DNA of 37,743 nt from Vicinamibacteraceae bacterium (GTDB taxonomy: Bacteria > Planctomycetota > Phycisphaerae > Phycisphaerales > UBA5793), in assembly GCA_011525805.1 (NCBI GenBank), contig WYBR01000064.1:1-37743 (forward strand), given 5' to 3'. Under the pieces are notes generated by a model, which made no database searches, was not told the DNA's origin, and worked only from the letters and a program-made list of their open reading frames with translations. The stretch's first letter is position 1, and each line of letters opens with the position of its first letter. A program made the translations under genes and the position numbers. Below, piece by piece: positions 31,613-37,743 of this stretch.

Positions 31613-32461
31613 TCATTGCGAGTCCGTCAGGCGGAACTCGATGGGAACTTCAATCCAGAAGGCCGCCGGCCGCGCGTCGATGGACCCGGCGCGGAATCGC
31701 CACTGCTCGCGCACAGTTCGAGCCGCAGCGCGATCGAGAACGTCGTATCCGGAGGACCGGGTGATGGTCACGGCCCCGACGCGGCCGTCGGATTGCACGT
31801 GTACGAGCAGAAGGACTTCACCCTCGTAGCCGCGGCGGCGTGCGATGGCCGGGTAGCGCGGCTTGGGCCGGTGCTCGATGGTGGGCTCCTCGCGCGAGCC
31901 GCGCAGCGCCGGCGACGAAGGAGGGGGCGCCGCGGAAGCGGCGACCCGGCGCGGCAAGGCCGACCTCGCCCGCTTCGCCGACTGCTCGAGCAGCGCCAGC
32001 AGGAACTCCGGCGGCGATTCGATCACATACGCCTTGGCTGCGGCCACGATTGCCTCCACCGCCTCCTCGACGGAGGCGGCCAGCGGTACTGGCGGCGCCG
32101 CGACCGGTTGCGTCGGCGCCTCCTGCAAAGGCTCGGAATCGAGCGCCGCGGCCGGCGTCGTCGGCTCCGGGGTGACATCGGCGGCGAAAGTCCTTTCCTC
32201 CGCGAGCGAAACCGCGTCGGGCGGCTTGATCGCTTCGGCCGACTCGCCCTGGTCGACCGGTTCGATCACTGAATCGTCCGCTTCGCCGGTGTCGGGGACG
32301 AGGGGCGGAGGCTCCGGCGCGATCGACGTCATGGTGAGCGCGATGGGCTGGTCATGCGACGTCTTTGGTCCATGGGACGCGAGGCGCACCTCCAGCGATC
32401 CGAGCACCACGACGTGCAGCACAGAGGCGGCCAGGCCGGCGATGATGAGCGAGCGGCTCAC
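31613..32461 (-). CDS. TonB family energy transducer
   Basis: This 282-residue protein has one N-terminal membrane helix (about 5-22, LIIAGLAASVLHVVVLGS) as signal anchor. A long Pro/Ala/Glu-rich spacer of about 140 residues crosses the periplasm. The C-terminal TonB domain is about 190-282 (KPRYPAIARRRGYEGEVLLL, VHVQSDGRVGAVTITRSSGY, AARTVREQWRFRAG), the classic Y-P-x-x-A-R-x-x-G-x-E-G signature. It takes energy from ExbB/ExbD to outer-membrane receptors. The start overlaps the ExbD stop as ATGA. It sits upstream of a TonB-dependent receptor on the same strand, so it is probably dedicated to it. Confidence 0.93.
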   Translation of the reverse strand: MSRSLIIAGLAASVLHVVVLGSLEVRLASHGPKTSHDQPIALTMTSIAPEPPPLVPDTGEADDSVIEPVDQGESAEAIKPPDAVSLAEERTFAADVTPEPTTPAAALDSEPLQEAPTQPVAAPPVPLAASVEEAVEAIVAAAKAYVIESPPEFLLALLEQSAKRARSALPRRVAASAAPPPSSPALRGSREEPTIEHRPKPRYPAIARRRGYEGEVLLLVHVQSDGRVGAVTITRSSGYDVLDRAAARTVREQWRFRAGSIDARPAAFWIEVPIEFRLTDSQ

Positions 32462-32874
32462 GGCTCCACATGCTCCGTCGAGAGAATGGCGACGTTTGTC
32501 CAGCCGCGCCCGCGCAGCGCATCGAGGACGCTGAAGACCACGCCATGCGCCGCCGCCGCGTCGGCGTTGACAACGAGGCGAGGGCTCGACTCGCCTCCCA
32601 CCTTCGCGCCGACGCGCTCCGCCAGCGACCCGAGCGTCACCGGCTCGCGATCGAGAAAGATCGCCCCGTCCCGGGACACGGTGATGACGGCGGACTCGGC
32701 GTCGAGCCGCTCGACGCGCTCTCCCGAGGGCAGGTTCACCGGAAGGCCGCGCTGGATCGTCATGTTGAGCATCGAGTAGATGAAGAAGACGAGCAGAATG
32801 AACATGCAGTCGATGAGGGGGATCATCTCCACGCGGGCGCGGCGGCGTCGGGTCAGGCCGGTTTCAAGTCGCAT
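32458..32874 (-). CDS. ExbD/TolR-type biopolymer transport protein
   Basis: This 138-residue protein starts MRLETGLTRRRRARVEMIPL and continues IDCMFILLVFFIYS. The Asp at about residue 22 is the conserved protonatable residue of ExbD/TolR, at the start of its single membrane helix. A periplasmic domain of about 90 residues follows (RLDAESAVITVSRDGAIFLD, PRLVVNADAAAAHGVVFSVL), as usual. ATG 32874 overlaps the ExbB stop by 11 bp; a longer frame to 32934 runs into the ExbB gene and is rejected. It forms the proton-powered inner-membrane motor with ExbB for TonB. Confidence 0.93.
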   Translation of the reverse strand: MRLETGLTRRRRARVEMIPLIDCMFILLVFFIYSMLNMTIQRGLPVNLPSGERVERLDAESAVITVSRDGAIFLDREPVTLGSLAERVGAKVGGESSPRLVVNADAAAAHGVVFSVLDALRGRGWTNVAILSTEHVEP

Positions 32875-33478
32875 GGCGGGACATCCCCTTGCGGTACATG
32901 ATCTCCATGCCGGTGAGGCGGCTCTCCATCTCACTCACCGCGCGCTCGAGGCGGGCGGAGAAGTAGTTGTAGGGAATCAGCGAGAGCATGGCGACGACGA
33001 GCCCCGCCGCCGTTGTGATGAGCGCCTCGGCGATGCCGCCCGAAACGGCGACCGGATTGTCCACCCCGGCGCCCATGACGTCAAAGGAAGTGATGATGCC
33101 CAGCACCGTTCCAAGAATGCCCAGGAGCGGCGCGAGCGTCACAATCGTGTCGTGGATCTTGAGGTACCGCGCCATGCGGCGGACCTCTTCGCCCGCGCCG
33201 AGCCGCAGCGCCGCCTCGAGCGACTCGTGCCGGTGAAGCAGCGCAAAGCGAACGACGCGCGCCACCGGATCGTCCGAACCTTCGGACAACCGCTGCGCCT
33301 CGTCGATGCGCCCCTGCGCCATCAGATCGGCGAGGCGATCGAGGCGGTCGTGGTCGCGGCTGCGCCGCTCGCGGGCCCAGAAGAGCGCCCGTTCGAGCGT
33401 GATCGTCACCGAGATGAGCGAGCACGCCAGCAGCGGGTACATCACCGGCCCGCCCTGAACGATCCAGTCGAAGGTCAT
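32864..33478 (-). CDS. ExbB/TolQ-type MotA-family proton channel
   Basis: This 204-residue protein has three membrane helices: about 10-28 (GGPVMYPLLACSLISVTITL), about 115-135 and about 150-172. The family-defining segment APLLGILGTVLGIITSFDVM, then GGIAEALITTAAGLVVAML, is intact, including the small-residue-rich channel helix with Thr residues. ATG 33478 was chosen because related proteins begin just before the first helix; ATG 33493 adds five residues and has AGG immediately upstream, too close to be good. It powers TonB from the inner membrane. It lies 133 bp after the 948-residue protein gene on the same strand, a gap that could hold the promoter for the uptake genes. Confidence 0.92.
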   Translation of the reverse strand: MTFDWIVQGGPVMYPLLACSLISVTITLERALFWARERRSRDHDRLDRLADLMAQGRIDEAQRLSEGSDDPVARVVRFALLHRHESLEAALRLGAGEEVRRMARYLKIHDTIVTLAPLLGILGTVLGIITSFDVMGAGVDNPVAVSGGIAEALITTAAGLVVAMLSLIPYNYFSARLERAVSEMESRLTGMEIMYRKGMSRHAT

Positions 33479-33611
33479 GCGCCCGATCCTCATCCTGACG
33501 TGGCGCGGCAGCCGCCCGGCGGTCGGGGGGACTGCGCCTGCCGCACGAGGATGATACGTCGCCCGCGAAGGCGATCGGGGGGCTTGAAAGAGTCGCCCGA
33601 GCCGGGTGTGC
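33479..33611. other. Intergenic gap before the ExbB gene
   Basis: This 133-bp stretch is on the upstream side of the ExbB-ExbD-TonB genes and is the best place for a promoter of the long minus-strand block. I see only short GC-rich complementary words, such as TCGCC/GGCGA around 33567-33582, and no convincing boxes or operator palindrome. Confidence 0.35.
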
Positions 33612-36458
33612 TCAGCGGCCGGCGGCCGCGCCGGTCGGTCCGGGGCGCTTCGCGTCGAGGAGGAGGTTGAATCGCCCCGGCCCGCCCCGCTCGCGCAAAC
33701 CGACCCGCATCAGCGGATTGAGCAGCCGCGCCGCCGGATCGGGCAGCCGAAAGACGCGCACCGCCATCTCACCGGGATCAAGTTGGGCGACGTCGAGTTC
33801 CAGCCGCCCGTAGCCCTCCGCGAGAACCATCGCCGAGAGCCAGACCGGCGCGTCGGAGTTGTTGGCGATCTCGAGCGTGACCACGAGTTCCTCCAGGCCG
33901 TCGGGAGTGATGATGTACTCGTGGTGGGGCGTGAGCGTGACGCGACGGAATCCCAGTTCGACGATCGACTCCATGCGCACGGCCCCGGTCGAGATGTTCT
34001 GGAGTTCGATGTCGACGACGAAGCGCTTGGCGCCGCCCGTCTCGTAGGCGGGGTAGGTGAAGATGAGCGGCAGGCGCACTTCCTCGCCGCCGCCGATCGA
34101 AAAAGGCCGGATGCGCTGACGGATGTCCCACGATGCGGGCTCGACGATGCGCAGCGTGCCGGCGATGCTCGTCTTCCACGGATTCTTGAGGATCATCTCG
34201 TGGGTGTGAACGGCCGCGGCGCCTTCGATCCAGCGCGGTGTAACGGAAAAGCCCGAGCGCAGCAGCGCGAGGTTGATCACGGCGCCGTCGATGAAGCGCG
34301 GGCTGCGCGTGATCCGGATCTGGTGCACGCCGTCGGCGAGGGGGATCTCCTCCGCGTTGCCGAAGGCGTCCGTGAGCCGGATGGAATGATTGCCGAGAAA
34401 GATCGAGGCGGCGACGACGCCCACCTCGGGCGAATCGTGCCACACCGCGATCGTCCCTTCGCCCTCCTCGTCGCTGAAGACGATGGCCGTGACGTCTCGG
34501 CCGAGGTCCAGGCGGGAGCGGGCCGCGCGCCCGTCGAGGTGCGAGGCGACCGTGCGCCAGGCGGGGAACAGGGCCTCCGGGAACGTCGTGTTCGCGGAGA
34601 AGGGCGAGGTCCGCCACGGACGCTCGATGGCCAGTTCCGAGGCGCCGCCTTCGCGCGCCAGAATCGCCCGGCGGACCAGGTCATCCACGCGGTGCGCCAG
34701 GCCGTAGAGTTCGGCCGGCGCGGCTTCGAGCACGACCGTGCTCGACAGGCCGCCCTCCGTCCACGGCGACAGGTGCTCGGGCAGCGATTCCGGCGCAAGG
34801 TCGTTTCCCACGAAGACGGAGAAGTGAACCGGTCCGCGGGAGACCTGCGCCGAAAGCGCCTCGGCCGCGGGCCGGCGAGCGTCCGGCGCCGCCTCGTGAA
34901 GAATCGCCGCCTGCGCGGGTCGGTCAATCGACCACGGCAGCAGCGCCTGCGGCGAAGGAATCAGCGCCGCAAGGCGGTGCCGGATCGTCGCCAGCCGCTG
35001 CGGATGCGCCTCGGCCCGGCCGGAGCCGAACGCCGTGGTCGGGCCGAACTGCCAGCGCTTTACGGTCTGGCCGAAGGCCACCTGAAACTCCTCGAGGTAG
35101 CGCCACACCCGGTCTTCGTCCTGCCCGAACACTTCGTAGACGAGTGACGGGTTCGCGTGCTCCTGAACCGCGAGTTCCGCGGGAAGCGCGCCGAGCACGA
35201 GCGCAACGCCGCGCGAGTCGCGATTCAACCGCGCGATGGTCGGTTCAAGGACGAGGCGGTGCCCGCGGATGCCGCGCCGCGTCAGGTCATCCGGCCAGAG
35301 AGGCAGCGAGACGGAATCGGCGCCCAGTCGGGCGAGCAGGTCTGGCAGAGGGCTCCACTCCTCAATCGGCAGGTCCTCGGCGACGACGCCAAAGCCCTCG
35401 AAGCGCGGGTGCTCCGCCTCGCGCTCCAGTGCGGGCATCCAGGCGTAGTCGATCCACGTGCGCGCGATCTCCCGACCCGCCTCGCTCACATTCGCGATCG
35501 TGCGATACCAGCCCAGGGCCGGAAGGTCGGGACGAAACGCGGCCGGCTGCCAGTCGTTGCTCAGGCGCAGCGTCTGCTCCGCGACGAGTTCGCTCCGATG
35601 GTTGTAGGTGCGGATCGTGGTTTCGAGTTCCGCCGAGGCAACGTCCTGCGCGCGGAGGACGAGCATCGGCCGGGCGGGGTGAATGAACAGGCCCGTCGGC
35701 TCGGCCGAAGAGAGGTCGATGCGCGGCACGCGCCAGACGGTCAGGTCGTCAAAGTACGCGGCCGCTCCCCGCACATCCTCGAGGAGAACGCGGGGGCCGG
35801 CCGCCTCCGCGCCGGTCCAGGCGCTGGGCTGCTCGACGAGGAACTCGACCTGGATCCACGCCGGCGCGCCCGCAGGCGAGTCGTCGGCGCTGCGCCGCGG
35901 CAATCCCGGATCAAGGCCGCGCAGAACGACTTGCGTCTCGCGCCATTCGCCGCCCGTCTCAATCAGCGGCGAAGAGCCTTCCGGGGCCGGCACGCGCCGG
36001 CCCCCGTCGTCCACGAAGTAAGCGACCACCCGGGCGCGCGAGCGCCGCAGGCCGTCCGTGCGCACCCGCACCCGCAGGTGGTAGTCGATCGCCGGAATGA
36101 CGGGAATCACTCCCGCCACAAGGCGCAGCCCGGCGTGGCCGCCGTGCGTTGGCAGGCGCACGCAGCGATCTTCGGAAGCGCCCTCCCCCAGTTCAGGAAA
36201 GAGCGTCGCGTCGTTCCAGTCGGGAAACCCCGGGTCGGCGATGCGGACCCAGTAGAGCGGAACCGGATCGGCGTTTTCGGGCTCGTTGAAGTCGAAGCGA
36301 TCGACGATGCGCGAGGCGAGTTCGCCGGCGAGGTCCACCTCGGGCGGGTTCTGTGCGGTCGGGTCCGCCCCTTGCGCCCACGCGATTGGCGTTCTGGCGG
36401 CGAAGAGCAGCCCCATCAACCCGGCACGAACAACCTGACCAACACGGCGACGCGACAT
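33612..36458 (-). CDS. Large secreted multidomain protein, function unknown
   Basis: This 948-residue protein runs from ATG 36458, giving a signal peptide (SRRRVGQVVRAGLMGLLFAA to WAQG at about 29). Residues about 40-240 look like a carbohydrate-binding or jelly-roll region (VAYFVDDGGRRVPAPEGSSP, AAAYFDDLTVWRVPR). About 240-340 is an Ig-like section. About 345-560 is alpha/beta and could be a TIM-barrel-like hydrolase relic (GFGVVAEDLP, LGADSVSLPLWPDDL, KRWQFGPTTAF), but no paired catalytic acids are clear. The last 250 residues hold two beta-sandwiches (GFRRVTLTPHHEYIITPDGL, VTLEIANNSDAPVWLSAM), NEW3-like in style. No Shine-Dalgarno is visible for this start; ATG 36521 is an alternative but overlaps the divergent gene's start. 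Probably extracytoplasmic. Confidence 0.8.
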   Translation of the reverse strand: MSRRRVGQVVRAGLMGLLFAARTPIAWAQGADPTAQNPPEVDLAGELASRIVDRFDFNEPENADPVPLYWVRIADPGFPDWNDATLFPELGEGASEDRCVRLPTHGGHAGLRLVAGVIPVIPAIDYHLRVRVRTDGLRRSRARVVAYFVDDGGRRVPAPEGSSPLIETGGEWRETQVVLRGLDPGLPRRSADDSPAGAPAWIQVEFLVEQPSAWTGAEAAGPRVLLEDVRGAAAYFDDLTVWRVPRIDLSSAEPTGLFIHPARPMLVLRAQDVASAELETTIRTYNHRSELVAEQTLRLSNDWQPAAFRPDLPALGWYRTIANVSEAGREIARTWIDYAWMPALEREAEHPRFEGFGVVAEDLPIEEWSPLPDLLARLGADSVSLPLWPDDLTRRGIRGHRLVLEPTIARLNRDSRGVALVLGALPAELAVQEHANPSLVYEVFGQDEDRVWRYLEEFQVAFGQTVKRWQFGPTTAFGSGRAEAHPQRLATIRHRLAALIPSPQALLPWSIDRPAQAAILHEAAPDARRPAAEALSAQVSRGPVHFSVFVGNDLAPESLPEHLSPWTEGGLSSTVVLEAAPAELYGLAHRVDDLVRRAILAREGGASELAIERPWRTSPFSANTTFPEALFPAWRTVASHLDGRAARSRLDLGRDVTAIVFSDEEGEGTIAVWHDSPEVGVVAASIFLGNHSIRLTDAFGNAEEIPLADGVHQIRITRSPRFIDGAVINLALLRSGFSVTPRWIEGAAAVHTHEMILKNPWKTSIAGTLRIVEPASWDIRQRIRPFSIGGGEEVRLPLIFTYPAYETGGAKRFVVDIELQNISTGAVRMESIVELGFRRVTLTPHHEYIITPDGLEELVVTLEIANNSDAPVWLSAMVLAEGYGRLELDVAQLDPGEMAVRVFRLPDPAARLLNPLMRVGLRERGGPGRFNLLLDAKRPGPTGAAAGR

Positions 36459-36519
36459 TGGAAGTGGTATCGACCCGGCTGCGGACGAGTCTGCAACTGT
36501 GCCGATAGGATTGGTCGCC
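36459..36519. promoter_or_regulatory. Short divergent promoter region
   Basis: Only 61 bp separate the divergently read 948-residue and 251-residue protein genes, so both promoters or leaders must be packed here or overlap coding sequence. AGGA at 36507-36510 lies about nine bases before the plus-strand ATG. No reliable -35/-10 pair or operator is visible. Confidence 0.35.
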
Positions 36520-37275
36520 ATGCCGCGTCTTTCCACGCTCGTTTCCCTTCCTCTCACGCTGCTGATCCTGGCGCTGGCGATGCTGGCGTCGGCGATGGGC
36601 GGCGCGTGGTGGCACTACCGGCAGATGACCGCCTCGCGCGAGCGCGAACTGGAGCAGGCGCTGGTCGAGTCGGCCCGCAAACAGGCCGCCCTCGAAGCCA
36701 TGATCGAGCGCCTCTCCCGGCAACGGCGCCTGGCGCAGATCGTCGTGACCGGGCAGAAAACCGGACCTTCAGGACTTCCCGCCGAGACGACGCTGCTCAT
36801 GGTGGAACTGGACGCGGAAGAGAAGCCCGTCGCCCGCCACACGTTCCGCATTCCCGGCCACATTGCCTTTTTCGACGGCCTGGTCGTCAAGTTTGATCAC
36901 GAAGCGGTGGCGACGGCCCACCCGCTGCGCGGCCAGACGGTCGTGCTCCTGCGCCGCGTCTACTCCGAGCAGATGGCGCCGGACCAGGGGCTGCCCATCG
37001 ACGCGGTCGGCCAGGCGCCCGCGGGATATGCCGGACCGGAGCAGGCCGTGGACTTCGAGCGCAAACTCTGGGAGCGGTTCTGGGATCTGTGCAATGACCC
37101 CGCCCTCGCCGCTGAGTATGGCGTGCGCGTGGCGCAGGGCGAGGCGGTTTACAAGCCCATGGTTACGGGCGTGCTCTACGAATTGAGCGTGGACGCCGCC
37201 GGCGGGCTCAATCTGCTCACCCGTCCGCTTCCGGAAGCGGTCTCGGAGGTCCTCGCCGCGGTCGGCGAGAATTGA
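36520..37275 (+). CDS. Membrane-anchored coiled-coil protein of unknown function
   Basis: This 251-residue protein has one N-terminal membrane helix (about 6-28, LVSLPLTLLILALAMLASAM), probably an anchor. A coiled-coil-like stretch follows, about 36-72 (ERELEQALVESARKQAALEA). The conserved-looking domain is about 75-235, with LMVELDAEEKPVARHTFRIP, LRRVYSEQMAPDQGLPIDAV, VDFERKLWERFWDLCNDPAL and GEAVYKPMVTGVLYELSVDA. From memory, proteins of this last type recur uncharacterised in Planctomycetes and some proteobacteria. The layout is of a periplasm-facing anchored domain. GTG at 36499 is a possible earlier start, but the ATG at 36520 has AGGA upstream. It is divergent from the large secreted protein. 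Confidence 0.8.
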   Translation: MPRLSTLVSLPLTLLILALAMLASAMGGAWWHYRQMTASRERELEQALVESARKQAALEAMIERLSRQRRLAQIVVTGQKTGPSGLPAETTLLMVELDAEEKPVARHTFRIPGHIAFFDGLVVKFDHEAVATAHPLRGQTVVLLRRVYSEQMAPDQGLPIDAVGQAPAGYAGPEQAVDFERKLWERFWDLCNDPALAAEYGVRVAQGEAVYKPMVTGVLYELSVDAAGGLNLLTRPLPEAVSEVLAAVGEN

Positions 37276-37564
37276 CTCGCGACTCCTGAGCGGCGGTTCT
37301 TCTCCATCGCCGCGCCGACGCTCGCGACCGCCTCACCAACGTCGAAGTCGGCCGGCGCCGCGCGTGATGCCAGAGCGTGGCGTCACAGTCCAGCCCCGGT
37401 CGCTTGGTTCAGCGGCGGACGACGCCGAGAGCGGGGGAGCGCCGGCCGGAGGACCAGGAGAGGGCAGCAATTCAACCCCTCGTGTCTCGATGCCTCTCCC
37501 CAGTGCCCAGTGCCTATCGCCTCGGGCCTCGGAGTCCCATCCGCTTGCTCACACGCGCGGCTCG
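37276..37564. other. Gene-free stretch with short repeats
   Basis: I see no supported gene in this 289-bp stretch, which separates convergent genes. It includes CAGTGCC twice in tandem at 37501-37514 within a wordy sequence (TGCCTCTCCCCAGTGCC and on), in the style of the other dispersed repeats in the window. No clean terminator hairpin is found. Confidence 0.45.
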
Positions 37565-37743
37565 TCACCCGAATCGATGCACGACCAACTGGCTGATGGC
37601 GCACTCGCTCTGGACGAGCGCCTGAATGAGGAAGGTGCGGCCCTGGGCGGCGGGGGGGATGAAGCGAGTGAGTGTGGCGACTCCGTTCTGGTTGGCCGTC
37701 GCGGCGCCGGCGAAGATCGGGTCTTCGAGTTGCAGCGTCACGC
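37565..37743 (-). CDS. 3' end of a secreted protein gene (partial)
   Basis: The last 58 codons of a minus-strand gene run in from the right edge and stop at TGA (37565-37567). The peptide opens VTLQLEDPIFAG, then AATANQNGVATLTRFIPPAA, QGRTFLIQALVQSECAIS and QLVVHRFG. It reads as a C-terminal Ig-like sandwich strand set. The pattern G-x-A-T-x-x-x-x-x-P-x-x-x-G-x-x-x-x-x-Q-A, near the C-terminus and with a Cys between, is typical of secreted planctomycete proteins as I recall. The rest, including any catalytic part, lies outside the window. The gene is opposite to the 251-residue protein gene and convergent with it. Confidence 0.7.
   Translation of the reverse strand, partial: VTLQLEDPIFAGAATANQNGVATLTRFIPPAAQGRTFLIQALVQSECAISQLVVHRFG

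Noticed and set aside
33606-36896. Two long plus-strand open frames
   Set aside because: They are antisense to the 948-residue secreted protein and composed of Arg/Gly/Asp-rich sequence.

Overview
This is a high-GC bacterial window, roughly two thirds G+C by eye. It has the flavour of a planctomycete, possibly the Phycisphaerae side. The reasons are the family of secreted PQQ-like beta-propeller proteins whose mature ends begin near W-x-x-W/F-R-G-P-N/S-x-x-G, the short wordy intergenic repeats, and the mix of outer-membrane TonB transport with sodium-symporter genes. This assignment is inference; no rRNA, tRNA or taxonomic marker gene is present.

Layout. (1) 1-728 is gene-free and repeat-rich: a 147-bp direct repeat in two copies 174 bp apart, a dispersed repeat, a 21-bp tandem repeat and a perfect hairpin. 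(2) 729-3083, plus strand: three genes, an FnIII-like protein, a small Ig-like protein and a GNAT acetyltransferase carrying a 40-codon in-frame insert made partly of repeat-like DNA. (3) 3095-6648, minus strand: a tight operon of a PTS IIA-like protein, a degenerate PII-like protein and two cation/proton antiporters. (4) 6778-9162, plus strand: a secreted PDZ protein with many Gly/Asp-rich repeats. (5) 9273-33478, minus strand: about 24 kb with every gene in one orientation. In transcription order these are ExbB, ExbD, TonB, three paralogous PQQ-like propellers, a TonB-dependent receptor, a propeller-Ig-lectin-like fusion, another propeller, a DUF3311-like protein, a sodium:solute symporter, a LuxE-like adenylating enzyme, an acylating-type aldehyde dehydrogenase, an iron-type alcohol dehydrogenase, a propeller lipoprotein, a HemN-like radical SAM protein, a glycosyltransferase, a 4HBT thioesterase, an EamA-like membrane protein and a PaaK-like CoA ligase. 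(6) A 948-residue secreted protein (minus) and a divergent membrane-anchored protein (plus). (7) The 3' part of another minus-strand gene at the right edge.

Most notable reading. The long minus-strand block carries the parts of an import-and-metabolise route: energised outer-membrane uptake, periplasmic propellers, inner-membrane symport, and then acid activation, acyl-CoA/aldehyde/alcohol interconversion and thioester hydrolysis. The aldehyde dehydrogenase appears to lack the usual general-base Glu and instead has a Gly-Pro-Gly segment like CoA-acylating enzymes, which fits its LuxE-like neighbour. The substrate cannot be told from sequence, and it is inference that the genes form one system. 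The antiporter/PII/IIA operon is a second candidate for a little-described regulatory module.
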